Source: Variovorax atrisoli 110B (GTDB lineage: Bacteria > Pseudomonadota > Gammaproteobacteria > Burkholderiales > Burkholderiaceae_C). From it: DNA of 64,000 nt. Below are positions 27,278 through 37,111 of the stretch, piece after piece. The notes below the pieces were generated by a model. The model saw nothing but the letters and a program-made list of their open reading frames with translations, searched no databases and was not told where the DNA came from. The stretch is taken from NCBI RefSeq assembly GCF_000382045.1, contig NZ_KB907450.1:434001-498000 (forward strand). The letters run 5' to 3'. The position numbers and the translations under genes were made by a program. Each line of letters starts with the position of its first letter. The first letter of the stretch is position 1.

Positions 27278-28972
27278 TCAGAACTTGTCGAGCACCGCGC
27301 CCGAGCTTGCGCTCGATGCGTTGAACGCGAACTTCGCCTGCACGCCGCGCGTGTAGCGCGGAGCCGGCGCCTTCCAGCCTTCTCGGCGCTTGGCGATCTC
27401 GGCTTCGGGCACGTTCAGCTCGAGCTTGAGCTGGTGTGCGTCGATGGTGATCGAGTCGCCCTCGTTCACGAAGGCGATGGTGCCGCCGGCAGCCGCTTCG
27501 GGCGCCACGTGGCCCACGACCATGCCCCAGGTGCCGCCGGAGAAGCGGCCGTCGGTGATGAGACCCACGCTCTCGCCGAGGCCAGCGCCGATCAGCGCGC
27601 CGGTCGGCGCCAGCATCTCGGGCATGCCCGGGCCGCCCTTGGGGCCCAGGTAGCGGAGCACCATCACGTCGCCGGCCTTGATCTTGCCGTCGAGGATCGC
27701 CTTGAGCGCCGACTGCTCGTCGTCGAACACGCGCGCCGGGCCGGTGATGACGGGGTTCTTCAGGCCGGTGATCTTCGCGACTGCGCCTTCGGGCGAGAGG
27801 TTGCCCTTCAGGATCGCGAGGTGGCCTTCGTCGTACATCGGGTTGTCGATGGTGCGGATCACGTCCTGGTCGGCGCGCGGCACGTCCGGCACGTCCTTCA
27901 GCACCTCGGCGATGGTCTGGCCGCTGATGGTGATGCAGTCGCCGTGCAGCAGGCCCGCGTTCAGCAGCACCTTCATCACCTGCGGAATGCCGCCGGCCTG
28001 GTGCAGGTCGACCGCGAGGTACTTGCCCGAGGGCTTGAGGTCGCAGATCACCGGGACCTTCTTGCGCATGCGCTCGAAGTCGTCGATGGACCAGTCCACG
28101 CCCGCGGCGTGCGCGATGGCCAGGAAGTGCAGCACCGCGTTGGTCGAGCCGCCGGTGGCCATGATGACGGCCACGGCGTTCTCGATGGCCTTCTTGGTGA
28201 CGATGTCTCGCGGCTTCAGGTCCTTCTTGATCGCCTCGATCAGCACCTTGGCCGATTCCTTGGCCGAGTTCTGCTTCTCGTCGTGCGGGTTGGCCATGGT
28301 CGAGGAGTAGGGCAGCGACATGCCCAGCGCCTCGAAGGCGCTCGACATGGTGTTGGCGGTGTACATGCCGCCGCACGAACCGGTGCCGGGAATGGCGCGC
28401 TTCTCGATTTCCTTCAGGTCCTCGTCGCTCATGTTGCCGGCGGCGTTCTGGCCCACGGCCTCGAACACGCTGACGATGTTGAGGTCCTGGCCCTTGTACC
28501 TGCCCGGGAGGATGGTGCCGCCGTAGACGTAGATGGCGGGCACGTTGGCGCGCAGCATGCCCATCATGCCACCGGGCATGTTCTTGTCGCAGCCGCCGAC
28601 CACCAGCACGCCGTCCATCCACTGGCCGCCCACGCAGGTCTCGATGCAGTCGGAGATGACTTCGCGGCTGACCAGCGAGTACTTCATGCCCTCGGTGCCC
28701 ATGGCCATGCCGTCGGAGATGGTGGGTGTGCCGAACACCTGCGCGTTGCCGCCGGCTTCCTCGATGCCTGCGATGGCCGCGTCGGCCAGCTTCTGCAGGC
28801 CCGAGTTGCAGGGCGTGATGGTGCTGTGGCCGTTGGCGACGCCGACCATCGGCTTCTTGAAGTCGCCTTCCTCGTAGCCCATGGCGTAGAACATCGAGCG
28901 GTTGGGGGCGCGGCTCTTGCCTTCGACGATGTTGGCGCTGCGGCGGTTGATCTGGATTGGCTTGGTGTCCAT
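27278..28972 (-). CDS. ilvD: Dihydroxy-acid dehydratase
   Basis: It dehydrates 2,3-dihydroxy-3-methylbutanoate and its homologue in valine, isoleucine and leucine synthesis. The product has 564 residues. Candidate iron-sulfur ligands are Cys55 (TPCNSGL), Cys128 ([10 protein letters not shown]) and Cys200 (TGSCGGM), the pattern of IlvD/Edd enzymes. The ATG at 28970-28972 fits the family; the frame stays open far upstream over the LysR gene, but that part is a shadow. It is divergent from a LysR gene. Confidence 0.95.
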   Translation of the reverse strand: MDTKPIQINRRSANIVEGKSRAPNRSMFYAMGYEEGDFKKPMVGVANGHSTITPCNSGLQKLADAAIAGIEEAGGNAQVFGTPTISDGMAMGTEGMKYSLVSREVISDCIETCVGGQWMDGVLVVGGCDKNMPGGMMGMLRANVPAIYVYGGTILPGRYKGQDLNIVSVFEAVGQNAAGNMSDEDLKEIEKRAIPGTGSCGGMYTANTMSSAFEALGMSLPYSSTMANPHDEKQNSAKESAKVLIEAIKKDLKPRDIVTKKAIENAVAVIMATGGSTNAVLHFLAIAHAAGVDWSIDDFERMRKKVPVICDLKPSGKYLAVDLHQAGGIPQVMKVLLNAGLLHGDCITISGQTIAEVLKDVPDVPRADQDVIRTIDNPMYDEGHLAILKGNLSPEGAVAKITGLKNPVITGPARVFDDEQSALKAILDGKIKAGDVMVLRYLGPKGGPGMPEMLAPTGALIGAGLGESVGLITDGRFSGGTWGMVVGHVAPEAAAGGTIAFVNEGDSITIDAHQLKLELNVPEAEIAKRREGWKAPAPRYTRGVQAKFAFNASSASSGAVLDKF

Positions 28973-29026
28973 GGTGTCTCTTCTGTCGTGGGGAGATCGG
29001 GGAGCCCAAGTATCGGACTTCTGATT

Positions 29027-29059
29027 GATTGCTTCCAATCCATTTTCAATCGTCGATTG
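29027..29059. promoter_or_regulatory. Paired inverted repeats, probable LysR operator for ilvD
   Basis: Two short dyads share the half-site GATTG/CAATC. GATTG-CTTC-CAATC is at 29027-29040 and CAATC-GTC-GATTG at 29047-29059. They lie in the 100-base gap between ilvD and the LysR gene, where LysR proteins bind. Confidence 0.65.
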
Positions 29060-29072
29060 ATATGCTCGGCAT

Positions 29073-30041
29073 ATGAATGAAGCACTCATCGACCTGCGCG
29101 CCTGGCGCCAGTTCGTCGCCGTGGCCGAGGAACTGCACTTCGGCCGCGCCGCGCAGCGGCTGCACATGACGCAGCCGCCGGTCACGCAGGCCATCGCCCA
29201 GCTCGAGAAGACGCTGGGCGTGGTGCTGTTCGACCGCACCCGCCGGCGCGTGGCGCTCACGCCCGCCGGCGAGGCGTTGCTGCCCGACGTGCGCGAGCTG
29301 CTGGCGCGCGCCGCAGCGCTGCCAGCACGGGCGCGCGCTGCGGCCGCGGGGCAGGTGGGGCGCGTGCGCATCGGCTTCGTCTCGACGGTGGGCTTCGAGC
29401 AACTGCCGGCCTGGGTGCGCGAATTCCGCGCCCTGTGCCCCGAGGTGGCGCTGGAGCTGGTCGAGGCTACGGGCGACGTGCAGCTCGAAGCCTTCGCACG
29501 CGGAGAGATCGACGCCGGCCTGATGCTGCATTCGCCCGGTGCCGCGCCGCCGGGCCTTGCGCGCCTCGCCGTGTCGCAGGAGCCTCTGGTGCTGGCGCTG
29601 CCCGGGCGCCACCCGCTCGCGCGTACCGGCAAGCTGCTGCTGGCCGACGTGCTGGCCGAGCCGCTGGTGATCTTTCCGCGCCGCATCGTGCCTTCGCTGC
29701 ACGACGCCATCTTCGACCTGTACCACGCGGCCGGCCGCACGCCGCAGCTCGGGCAGGAGGCCATACAGATGCAGACCATCGTGAACCTCGTCTCGGGCGG
29801 CATCGGCGTGGCCTGGGTGCCCGAGAGCGTCACGCAGTTCCGCCGTGCGGGCGTGGTGTACCGTCGCGCCGAGGAGTTCGCGCCGGCCGCGCGACGCCGC
29901 AGTCCGCCGGAGCTGCCCGGCTGCGAGACCAGCCTGGTATGGCCCGAGGGGGCCGTCGATCCGGCGCTTGCGCGCTTCGTCGACTTCGTGCGCGAGCGCG
30001 GCGGCGGTCCGGAGCATCGAGAAGAGGAGGTCGAACGATGA
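29073..30041 (+). CDS. LysR-family regulator, divergent to ilvD
   Basis: This is a 322-residue regulator with an N-terminal winged helix (about 8-66: [20 protein letters not shown], then [20 protein letters not shown]) and a co-inducer domain from about 95. The [11 protein letters not shown] start is typical of the CatR/BenM/CbbR-like branch. It is a candidate regulator of ilvD through the dyads at 29027-29059. Its stop overlaps the start of the next gene (ATGA). Confidence 0.9.
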   Translation: MNEALIDLRAWRQFVAVAEELHFGRAAQRLHMTQPPVTQAIAQLEKTLGVVLFDRTRRRVALTPAGEALLPDVRELLARAAALPARARAAAAGQVGRVRIGFVSTVGFEQLPAWVREFRALCPEVALELVEATGDVQLEAFARGEIDAGLMLHSPGAAPPGLARLAVSQEPLVLALPGRHPLARTGKLLLADVLAEPLVIFPRRIVPSLHDAIFDLYHAAGRTPQLGQEAIQMQTIVNLVSGGIGVAWVPESVTQFRRAGVVYRRAEEFAPAARRRSPPELPGCETSLVWPEGAVDPALARFVDFVRERGGGPEHREEEVER

Positions 30042-30604
30042 CGAAGAGACAGAGACAGAGACAGGGCCGATTGGCCCGTTGCCTGCGGTCCGCCATGGCG
30101 GCCGCTGCGCTGTGCGCGTCGACGGCCATGGCACAGACGCCGCCCCCGGTGCCCCAGTTCAAGGACTACCCGGCCAATGCCCCCTACACCGGCAAGAACC
30201 ATCCGCTCGTGCTCGACAGCGATTTCGCCCGCAGCTACCGCACCCGGCTGCGCGAGGCGATCGCCACCGGAAAGCCCAGCTTCGCCGGCCGCTACATCGT
30301 CACGCGATGGGGCTGCGGCACGGGCGGCTGCAACGTGGGCGCGGTGATCGATGCGAGCACCGGCCATGCCATCAGCATGCCGTTCGCGCTGATGAGCGTG
30401 TATCCACTGAAGCCGCAGTACGAGAAGGAAGACGGCCAGGAGCTGATCTACAGGCTGTCGAGCCGGCTGCTGGTGCAGGCGGGCGACATCGACAGCTCGA
30501 ACAGCAGCGGCAAGGACGTGGTCGAGTTCTACGAACTGCGCGACGGCGAGTTCAGGTTCATCCGCAGCGCACCCTACGGACGCGCGGCCCAGCCGAAGCC
30601 CTGA
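30038..30604 (+). CDS. Exported protein of unknown function
   Basis: This is a 188-residue protein with a signal peptide of about 32 residues (basic start, then [15 protein letters not shown]). The mature part contains the distinctive [20 protein letters not shown], with two cysteines five residues apart, and ends in a segment [18 protein letters not shown] have seen similar text in uncharacterised proteobacterial proteins but cannot name a family. The ATG overlaps the LysR stop, so the two are translated together. Confidence 0.78.
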   Translation: MTKRQRQRQGRLARCLRSAMAAAALCASTAMAQTPPPVPQFKDYPANAPYTGKNHPLVLDSDFARSYRTRLREAIATGKPSFAGRYIVTRWGCGTGGCNVGAVIDASTGHAISMPFALMSVYPLKPQYEKEDGQELIYRLSSRLLVQAGDIDSSNSSGKDVVEFYELRDGEFRFIRSAPYGRAAQPKP

Positions 30605-30622
30605 GCCGATCGCATTGATCGG

Positions 30623-31564
30623 TCAACGCGCCTTTCGCGGCCGGCCCGGCGCAGGCGGCGCTGGCTTGTCGAGCGCATCCGCCAGCACCGTTTCGAGCCA
30701 CCCCGCGAAGGCCTGCATGCGCCGCGACAGGTTGCGCCGGTGCGGGTACACCAATTGCACCGGCAGCGGCTCGGCGCGCGCGTCGGGCAGCACCTCGACG
30801 AGTTCGCCGGCCGCGAGGTGCTCGCGCACGTCGTAGGCCGGGATCTGGATCAGGCCCAGGCCGGCCAGCGCGCAGGCGATGTAGGTCTCGGCATTGTTCG
30901 CAGCCACCTGGCTGCGCATGCGCAGCGTCGCGATCTCGCCATCGCTGAGCCATTCCCAGGGCGCGGCGCGACCGCTGGTCGGTGAGGCGTAGTTGACGGC
31001 CAGGTGTTCCGGCAGGTCGGCAGGCGTGCGCGGCGTACCGTGCCGCTCCAGGTAGGCCGGGCTCGCGCAGTTGATCAGCGCGAAGTGCCCCAGCGGCCTT
31101 GCCACCAGGCTGCTGCTGGTCAGCGGACCCACGCGCAGCGCGCAGTCGATGCCCTCGAGCACGAGATCCACGGCGCGGTCGGTCGAGCCGAGCTCGAGCT
31201 CGATGGCCGGATGCCGCTCGAAGAAGTCCGGCAGTGCCGGAGCGATCAGCAGCCGCGCGATGCGGCTGGGCACGTCGACCTTCAGGCGGCCGCTCACCTG
31301 GCCGCGCGCAGGGAGGAACTGCTGCTCCATGTCGTCCATGTCGGCCACCAGCGCGCGAGCCCGCTCCAGCGTCGCCTCGCCGTCGGGCGTGAGGCCCACG
31401 CGGCGTGTGGTGCGGTGGAGCAGGCGGGTTCCGAGGCGGGTTTCGAGCTGCTGCACGGCGGTGGTGACGCTGGCGCGCGGAAGGCCCAGACGGTCGGCCG
31501 CGCGCGTGAAGCTGCCGGTTTCGGCCACGCGCACGAAGACCTGGAGAAGCTCGATGCGGTCCAT
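30623..31564 (-). CDS. LysR-family regulator, divergent to SDR
   Basis: This is a 313-residue regulator. The winged helix is at about 1-60 (LLQVFVRVAETGSFTRAADR, then RASVTTAVQQLETRLGTRLL), with LHRTTRRVGLTPDG closing it. The effector domain is at about 90-295, and the tail is Pro/Arg-rich. It belongs to the CrgA/AaeR-like group by its start. The short-chain dehydrogenase gene on the other side of a 144-base gap is the likely target. Confidence 0.9.
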   Translation of the reverse strand: MDRIELLQVFVRVAETGSFTRAADRLGLPRASVTTAVQQLETRLGTRLLHRTTRRVGLTPDGEATLERARALVADMDDMEQQFLPARGQVSGRLKVDVPSRIARLLIAPALPDFFERHPAIELELGSTDRAVDLVLEGIDCALRVGPLTSSSLVARPLGHFALINCASPAYLERHGTPRTPADLPEHLAVNYASPTSGRAAPWEWLSDGEIATLRMRSQVAANNAETYIACALAGLGLIQIPAYDVREHLAAGELVEVLPDARAEPLPVQLVYPHRRNLSRRMQAFAGWLETVLADALDKPAPPAPGRPRKAR

Positions 31565-31609
31565 GGAGAGGGGGAGGCGGAAAGGAATCGGATTGTTCGT
31601 GAAATCCTG

Positions 31610-31664
31610 AATAGTCTAGCCTTGAATGAGCTATTTATCTGTGCGGAAGCGATCAATAGACTGG
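31610..31664. promoter_or_regulatory. Possible LysR sites before the SDR gene
   Basis: AATAGTCTAG (31610-31619) is partly repeated as AATAGACTGG (31655-31664), and AATAG/CTATT form a loose dyad at 31610-31635. These lie in the gap between the divergent LysR and SDR genes. The match is weak. Confidence 0.3.
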
Positions 31665-31708
31665 CCGCTCCAGTCACACATCCGAGCTTCAACCAAGGAG
31701 GTCATTCC

Positions 31709-32482
31709 ATGTCCGCACGTACGCTCAAGAACAAGGTCGCCGTCATCGCCGGCGGCGGCAAGAACCTCGGCGCCCTCATCGGCCACCAGCTGGTCGATGG
31801 CGGCGCCCGGGGCATCGCCATCCACTACAACAGTGACGCCTCGCGCGGCGATGCCGAGAAGACCGCCGCCGAACTCAAGGCCAAGGGCGCCGACACGCTG
31901 CTGGTGCAGGGCGACCTCTCGGTGGTCGACAACTGCGTCGGCCTGTTCGACAAGGCGGTGAAGCACTTCGGCCAGGTCGACATCGCGATCAACACCGCCG
32001 GCGTGGTCATCAAGAAGCCGATCCTCGACGTCACCGAGGCCGACTACGACAAGAGCTTCGACGCCAATGCCAAGGCCGCCTTCTTCTTCATCCAGCAGGC
32101 CGGCCGCACGCTGGCCGATGGCGGCAGCATCGTCACGCTGGTGAGTTCGCTGCTGGCGGCCTACACGCCGTTCTATGCGATCTACTCGGGCTCGAAGGCC
32201 GCGGTGGAGCACTACACGCGCGCCGCATCGAAGGAGTTCGGCGAGCGCGGCATCTCGGTCAACGCCATCGGCCCCGGCCCCATGGACACGCCGTTCTTCT
32301 ACGGCCAGGAGAGCAAGGAGGCCGTGGAGTACCACAGCAGTGCCGCCGCGCTCAGCAAGTTCTCGAAGAAGGGCCTGACCGACATCGAGGACATCGCACC
32401 CATCGTGCGCTTCCTCGTCACCGAGGGCTGGTGGATCACCGGCCAGACGATCTTCGCCAACGGCGGCTACACCACGCGCTGA
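31709..32482 (+). CDS. Short-chain dehydrogenase/reductase
   Basis: This is a classical SDR of 257 residues. The cofactor motif is AGGGKNLG (14-21), the structural NTAG is at 95-98 and the catalytic residues are Ser146 and Tyr159-X3-Lys163 (YSGSK). The basic or polar region after strand 2 (HYNSDASRGD) suggests NADP use. The C-terminal TGQTIFANGGYTTR fits the oligomer end of the family. AAGGAGG lies upstream. Its substrate is unknown; the divergent LysR may sense it. Confidence 0.9.
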   Translation: MSARTLKNKVAVIAGGGKNLGALIGHQLVDGGARGIAIHYNSDASRGDAEKTAAELKAKGADTLLVQGDLSVVDNCVGLFDKAVKHFGQVDIAINTAGVVIKKPILDVTEADYDKSFDANAKAAFFFIQQAGRTLADGGSIVTLVSSLLAAYTPFYAIYSGSKAAVEHYTRAASKEFGERGISVNAIGPGPMDTPFFYGQESKEAVEYHSSAAALSKFSKKGLTDIEDIAPIVRFLVTEGWWITGQTIFANGGYTTR

Positions 32483-32514
32483 TCGGGCAAGATGCCGCTA
32501 GGAGGACGAGCGAC

Positions 32515-32784
32515 ATGCACACGATCTTGGTGATGGGCGGCGGCTTCGTGCTGCTGGCGGTGTTCCTGCTGGCCGGGCGCCTGCTGGGCGACGGCTCTTC
32601 GGCGGCGCTGGCCGTGGCGGCCAGGTGGTTCATTCCGGCGTGGTTCGTAGGCGCGGGCATCAACATGGCCGTGGGCGTGATCAAGGCCGGCTATTCGGTG
32701 GCGGAGGAACTGCCGATCTTCCTGCTCATCTTCGCGGTGCCGGCCGTGGTCGCGGGGCTCGTGTGGTGGAAGTTCGGGCGCTGA
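32515..32784 (+). CDS. Small membrane protein, unknown function
   Basis: This is an 89-residue protein with three hydrophobic segments (about 4-24, 36-58 and 68-85). It has no motif I recognise. AGGAGG is 8 bases upstream of the ATG, so it is probably translated. It follows the SDR gene by 32 bases and precedes lgt. Confidence 0.7.
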   Translation: MHTILVMGGGFVLLAVFLLAGRLLGDGSSAALAVAARWFIPAWFVGAGINMAVGVIKAGYSVAEELPIFLLIFAVPAVVAGLVWWKFGR

Positions 32785-32841
32785 TTCCCGTCTGAAAAGC
32801 CCCGCCTCGGCCCCGACATCCGGCCGGGGCACAATCCGCGG

Positions 32842-33675
32842 ATGCTCATGTATCCGCATATCGACCCCATCGCCCTGCAAATCGGGCCGGTGGCCATCCA
32901 TTGGTACGGCCTGACCTATCTGGCCGCCTTCGCGCTGTTCTATTTCCTCGGCACGCGCCGCCTGCGGCACGAGCCTTTCCGCCGTCTGGTGGATGCCGGC
33001 GTGTGGCAGCGCAGGGACATCGAGGACATTCTTTTCCTCGGCGTGATGGGCGTCATCGTCGGCGGGCGGCTGGGCTATTGCCTTTTCTACAAGCCCGAGT
33101 TCTATCTCACGCATCCGCTCGAGATCCTCTACGTGTGGCAGGGCGGCATGAGCTTCCACGGCGGGCTGCTCGGCGTGATTGGTGCGATGGTGTGGTTCTC
33201 GCACTCGCGCAAGCGGCCGTTCTGGCAGGTGATGGACTTCGTCTCGCCCTGCGTGCCGACGGGCCTCGCGGCCGGCCGCGTGGGCAACTTCATCAACGGC
33301 GAGCTGTGGGGCCGCTTCAGCAGCCCCGACCTGCCATGGGGCATGGTGTTTCCGCAGAGCGGATCGATGCTGCCGCGCCATCCCTCGCAGGTCTACCAGT
33401 TCCTGCTGGAGGGGCTGCTGCTCTTCGTCGTGATGTGGCTCTACGCGCGCAAGGAGCGCAAGCAGGGGCAGGTGGCCTCGGTGTTCCTCATCGGCTACGG
33501 CGTGCTGCGCTTCGTGGCCGAGTTCTTCCGCGAACCCGACGACTTCCTCGGCCTGCGGGCGCTCAATCTGAGCCAGGGGCAGTGGCTGAGCATCCCGATG
33601 ATCATCGCGGGCATCGGGCTGTGGTTGTGGTTCGGCCGCACCGGCAGCAAGACGGCCACCGCCGCGCGCGCCTGA
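32842..33675 (+). CDS. lgt: Prolipoprotein diacylglyceryl transferase
   Basis: This essential inner-membrane enzyme attaches diacylglycerol from phosphatidylglycerol to the lipobox cysteine of prolipoproteins. It has 277 residues. The Lgt signature [14 protein letters not shown] is at about 145-158, and the essential His-Gly-Gly region is in MSFHGGLLG. About seven membrane helices are readable. Two ATGs (32842, 32848) are possible and no clear ribosome site decides between them; the first is used. A strong terminator follows. Confidence 0.95.
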   Translation: MLMYPHIDPIALQIGPVAIHWYGLTYLAAFALFYFLGTRRLRHEPFRRLVDAGVWQRRDIEDILFLGVMGVIVGGRLGYCLFYKPEFYLTHPLEILYVWQGGMSFHGGLLGVIGAMVWFSHSRKRPFWQVMDFVSPCVPTGLAAGRVGNFINGELWGRFSSPDLPWGMVFPQSGSMLPRHPSQVYQFLLEGLLLFVVMWLYARKERKQGQVASVFLIGYGVLRFVAEFFREPDDFLGLRALNLSQGQWLSIPMIIAGIGLWLWFGRTGSKTATAARA

Positions 33676-33685
33676 GCTTCCACGA

Positions 33686-33709
33686 AAAGGGCCCCTCGGG
33701 GCCCTTTGT
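33686..33709 (+). terminator. Intrinsic terminator after lgt
   Basis: AAAGGGCCCC (33686-33695) pairs with GGGGCCCTTT (33698-33707) around a minimal loop. Confidence 0.75.
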
Positions 33710-33775
33710 CTTAAGGGTAACTACCCGCCGCTCATTCGACGCACGGCACTTGCGCCGGCCGGTTGGCAGGCTCAG

Positions 33776-33789
33776 AATTACGCGTAATT
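33776..33789. promoter_or_regulatory. 14-bp palindrome, probable GntR operator
   Basis: AATTACGCGTAATT is a perfect dyad 26 bases before the regulator's ATG. AT-rich short palindromes of this kind are typical FadR/GntR-family sites. It probably mediates control of the malonate operon by its own first gene. Confidence 0.65.
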
Positions 33790-33814
33790 ACAGAAAATTA
33801 TGCGGCCCTGATCC

Positions 33815-34483
33815 ATGCGCCTGGTCCCCAACTCCCTGCACGACGAAGTCGCCGCCACGCTGCGCGAGCAGATCTTCGACGGCTCGCTGGCCCCCGGCAG
33901 CTTCGTCGACGAGATCGCACTGTGCGAGCGGCTCTCTATCTCTCGCACGCCGTTGCGCGAAGCGCTCAAGGTGCTCACGGCCGAGGGCCTGCTGCGCCAC
34001 GAGCCGCGCCGCGGCTGCTTCGTCAACGAGGTGACCGAGCGCGACCTCGACGAGATCTTCCCGGTCATCGCGCTGCTCGAAGGCCGCTGCGCCTACGAGG
34101 CGGCCCGCAACGCCAGCGACGCCGAGCTGCAGGAGCTCGACGCGCTGCACGAGCGTCTCGTGCGGCATGCCAGGGCCAAGCGCATCAACGACTACTACGC
34201 CACCAATCACATCATCCACGAGGCGATCATCAAGCTGGCCGACAACAGGTGGCTGGCCCAGGTCATCGGCGACCTGCGCAAGATCCTCAAGCTCGCCCGG
34301 CTGCAGCAGCTGCATGCGCCGGGGCGGCTCGAGCAGAGCCTGTCGGAGCACCTGGCCGTGTTCGCGGCGCTGAAGGCGCGCGACAGCGAAGGCGCCGACG
34401 CCGCCATGCGCACGCACCTGACCCGCCAGCGCGAGGCGCTGCGCGAGGTCGCGCGCCAGCAGAAGTCCAGGGTGATGTCGTGA
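33815..34483 (+). CDS. matR: GntR/FadR-family regulator of malonate genes (MatR-like)
   Basis: This is a 222-residue regulator. The N-terminal winged helix is at about 5-70 (LREQIFDGSLAPGSFVDEIA, then SISRTPLREALKVLTAEGLL). The FCD ligand-binding domain is at about 80-215, with histidines suited to a metal site (NHIIHEAI, SEHLAVF). In Rhizobium, MatR of this family controls matABC in response to malonate. Position directly before malonyl-CoA decarboxylase supports the same role; the symbol rests on that context. Confidence 0.82.
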   Translation: MRLVPNSLHDEVAATLREQIFDGSLAPGSFVDEIALCERLSISRTPLREALKVLTAEGLLRHEPRRGCFVNEVTERDLDEIFPVIALLEGRCAYEAARNASDAELQELDALHERLVRHARAKRINDYYATNHIIHEAIIKLADNRWLAQVIGDLRKILKLARLQQLHAPGRLEQSLSEHLAVFAALKARDSEGADAAMRTHLTRQREALREVARQQKSRVMS

Positions 34484-34511
34484 CGATTCTTCCAAGCATT
34501 GGAGTGCCCCG

Positions 34512-35990
34512 ATGAGTGCGACCGAATGGTTCCAGGCGCGGCTGCGTTCTGGCGAGAAATCCAAAGTGCCCGTGGCGCCCGAGGGCGCGGCAAAGAGCGC
34601 TCCGCGCAATGCGCCCAAGCCCAGCGTCCGCACGACCGCCGAACGCCTGCAGGCCACCCTGCGCAAGGCCGACGAGGCCCTGTCGCCGCGCGCTCTGCGC
34701 CGTGTGCTGGCCGACCTGCAGGCCGTGATCGACCCGCGCGTGAGCGAAGTCGAGGGCGGCCGCCGTGCGCATGCCATCGCCGACGCCTACCGCGCCGCCA
34801 CGGCCGACGAGCGCCGCGACTACTGGGCACTCATGAGCGAGCATTTCGCCGCCGATGCGCAGAAGCTCAAGGCGGCACGCGACCAGCACCAGGCAGCCGT
34901 CGGCACGCCCGACGAGGGCCAGGCCGAACTGCGCCTGCGCCGCGCGCTGGTGTCGCCGCGCATGCGCCTGCTGCAGCGTTTCGCGGTCGAGCCCGAGGGC
35001 ATGCGCTTCCTGGTGGATCTGCGCGCCGACCTGCTGCCGTGCCTGAAGGCCGACAAGCGCCTGCTCGCGCTCGACGCGGAGCTGGAGCAGCTCTTCTCCA
35101 CCTGGTTCGACGTCGCCTTCCTCGAACTGCGCCGCATCGACTGGGATTCGCCGGCCTCGCTGATCGAGAAGCTCATCCGCTACGAGGCGGTGCACGACAT
35201 CAAGAGCTGGTCCGACGTGAAGAACCGGCTCGACGACAGCGATCGCCGCTGCTACGGCTTCTTCCATCCGCGCCTGCCCAACGAGCCGCTGATCTTCGTC
35301 GAGGTGGCGCTCGTCGACCGCATCAGCGACGGCATCACGCCGCTGCTCGACGAAACCGCGGTGCCGGTGCCCGCCGCCCGGGCCACCACGGCCATCTTCT
35401 ATTCGATCAGCAACACGCAGAACGGCCTGCGCGGCGTGAGCTTCGGCGACTCGCTCATCAAGCGCGTGGTCGAGACGCTGCAGGAAGAGCTGCCGCGGCT
35501 GAAGACCTTCGCCACGCTCTCGCCCATTCCGGGCTTCCGCACCTGGCTCGCGAAGAACGCAGCCGACCTGCTGCCGCGCCTGGACGAGAAGCGCGAGGCC
35601 GAGCTGGGCCGCCTCGTCGGCTCGCTGCCTCCCACGGCCGAACGGCTGCTCGCCGCGGCGGATGGCGCCGCCAGCTTCGACGCCAGCTTCGACGCCAAGT
35701 CGCCGCTGCGCCAGTGGCTGATGCAGGCTGCGGCCGAATACCTCGGGCGCGCGCTGGTCGACGGCACGCCGGCCGATCCGGTGGCGCGCTTCCACCTGGG
35801 CAACGGCGCGCGCGTCGAGCGCCTGAACTGGGCGGGCGATCCTTCGCCCAAGGGGCACAAGCAGTCCTATGGACTCATGGTCAACTACCTCTATGACCTC
35901 AAGCGCCTGGACAAGCACCGCGCCTGGCTCGCCGAGGGCAGGGTGGCAGTATCGGGAGACGTGGAAAGCCTGTATTTCAAGAAAGGCTGA
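34512..35990 (+). CDS. matA: Malonyl-CoA decarboxylase
   Basis: It converts malonyl-CoA to acetyl-CoA and CO2. The product has 492 residues. It has the helical N-terminal domain and the C-terminal catalytic domain of the MLYCD family: FHPRLPNEPLIFVEVAL, then ISNTQNGLRGVSFG, LSPIPGF, and the final FHLGNGARVERLNWAGD and LMVNYLYDL. The Ser/His catalytic pair of the family is expected in LSPIPGF and HLGNGA. It works with malonyl-CoA synthetase downstream: malonate becomes malonyl-CoA, then acetyl-CoA. Confidence 0.94.
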   Translation: MSATEWFQARLRSGEKSKVPVAPEGAAKSAPRNAPKPSVRTTAERLQATLRKADEALSPRALRRVLADLQAVIDPRVSEVEGGRRAHAIADAYRAATADERRDYWALMSEHFAADAQKLKAARDQHQAAVGTPDEGQAELRLRRALVSPRMRLLQRFAVEPEGMRFLVDLRADLLPCLKADKRLLALDAELEQLFSTWFDVAFLELRRIDWDSPASLIEKLIRYEAVHDIKSWSDVKNRLDDSDRRCYGFFHPRLPNEPLIFVEVALVDRISDGITPLLDETAVPVPAARATTAIFYSISNTQNGLRGVSFGDSLIKRVVETLQEELPRLKTFATLSPIPGFRTWLAKNAADLLPRLDEKREAELGRLVGSLPPTAERLLAAADGAASFDASFDAKSPLRQWLMQAAAEYLGRALVDGTPADPVARFHLGNGARVERLNWAGDPSPKGHKQSYGLMVNYLYDLKRLDKHRAWLAEGRVAVSGDVESLYFKKG

Positions 35991-35999
35991 GGTCCGCCG

Positions 36000-36056
36000 A
36001 AAGAGGAAGCAGAGGACGTAGAAGAAGTAGAGGAAGTCGAAGCAGAGCAAAGAGCC
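36000..36056 (+). repeat. Purine-rich low-complexity tract
   Basis: Between matA and the Bug gene the plus strand is almost all purine, made of degenerate units such as GAAGTAGAGGAAGTCGAAGC. It encodes nothing convincing. It may be a slippage tract or an unstructured mRNA spacer. Confidence 0.6.
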
Positions 36057-36124
36057 GGTGCGCCAAAAGGCCGGCAGCCGCACGGGGCGGCAAGATCCAC
36101 AACGACACACAGGAGATGAGACAA

Positions 36125-37111
36125 ATGAACCCAAGCTTTCAGCGCCGCGACGTACTGCGCGTGGCCGCCGCCGGTGCGGCCGTTCTGTGCGGTGCCGCGC
36201 GCGCCCAGCAGGGCTGGCCGACCAAGCCCGTGACGATGATCGTGCCGTTCCCGGCCGGCGGCGGCACGGACGCCTTCGCGCGGCCGCTGTCGGGGCAGTT
36301 CTCGCGCGTCGCGGGCCAGACGCTGGTCATCGACAACCGCGGCGGGGCCGGGGGCACGCTGGGCGCCAGCATCGCCGCCAAGGCGCCGGCCGACGGCTAC
36401 ACGCTCTTCATGGGCGCGGTGCACCACGCGATCGCGCCGTCCATCTACCCGAGGCTCGACTACGACATCGAGAAGGACTTCGTGCCGCTGATGCTGCTGG
36501 CCAACGTGCCGCAGGTGGTGGTCATCAACCCGAAGCGGGTGCAGGCCAACACGATCCAGGAATTCATCGCGCTGGCGAAGCGCAACCCCGGCAAGTTCAA
36601 CTACGGTTCCGCCGGCTCCGGCACCTCGCACCACCTGGCGGGCGAGCTCTTCAAGATCCAGACCGGCACCTTCATCACGCACATTCCGTACCGCGGCGCT
36701 GGCCCGGCGCTGTCGGACCTGATCTCGGGCAACGTCGACCTGATGTTCGACGGCCTGGGCTCCTCGGCGCAGCACATCAAGAGCGGCCGGATCAAGGCGC
36801 TGATGGTGGCCGGCACCAAGCGCAACCCGGCCTTCCCCGACGTGCCCTGCGCCGCCGAGGTGGGCCTGCCCGAGTACACCGTGACAACCTGGTACGGCCT
36901 GTGGGCGCCCAAGGGCACGCCGGCCGACACGCAGACGCGCGCCATCGACGACATGAAGAAGTCGCTGGCCACCGACGACCTGAGGGGCATCTGGGCCCAG
37001 AACGGTTCAGAGATCCCGAACCTCACCACCACCGCCTACGGCAGCTTCGTCAATGCCGAGATCAAGCGCTGGGCCGCGGTGGTGAAGGCCTCGGGCGCCA
37101 AGCTCGAATGA
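36125..37111 (+). CDS. Bug/TctC-family periplasmic solute-binding protein
   Basis: This is a 328-residue tripartite tricarboxylate transporter receptor. The signal peptide begins with an RRDVLRVAAAG motif and ends around GAARA, so Tat export is possible. The family marks are WPTKPVTMIVPFPAGGGTD and the ligand loop YGSAGSGTSHHLAGE. The ATG at 36125 (not 36116) has AGGAG at correct spacing. No TctA/TctB membrane genes are nearby, so it is an orphan receptor; its place in the operon suggests it binds malonate or a related acid. Confidence 0.9.
   Translation: MNPSFQRRDVLRVAAAGAAVLCGAARAQQGWPTKPVTMIVPFPAGGGTDAFARPLSGQFSRVAGQTLVIDNRGGAGGTLGASIAAKAPADGYTLFMGAVHHAIAPSIYPRLDYDIEKDFVPLMLLANVPQVVVINPKRVQANTIQEFIALAKRNPGKFNYGSAGSGTSHHLAGELFKIQTGTFITHIPYRGAGPALSDLISGNVDLMFDGLGSSAQHIKSGRIKALMVAGTKRNPAFPDVPCAAEVGLPEYTVTTWYGLWAPKGTPADTQTRAIDDMKKSLATDDLRGIWAQNGSEIPNLTTTAYGSFVNAEIKRWAAVVKASGAKLE

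Noticed and set aside
27278..30367. A 1029-codon reading extending ilvD upstream
   Set aside because: The extension is antisense to the LysR gene and to the exported protein. IlvD proteins begin at [15 protein letters not shown], so the start was set at 28972.
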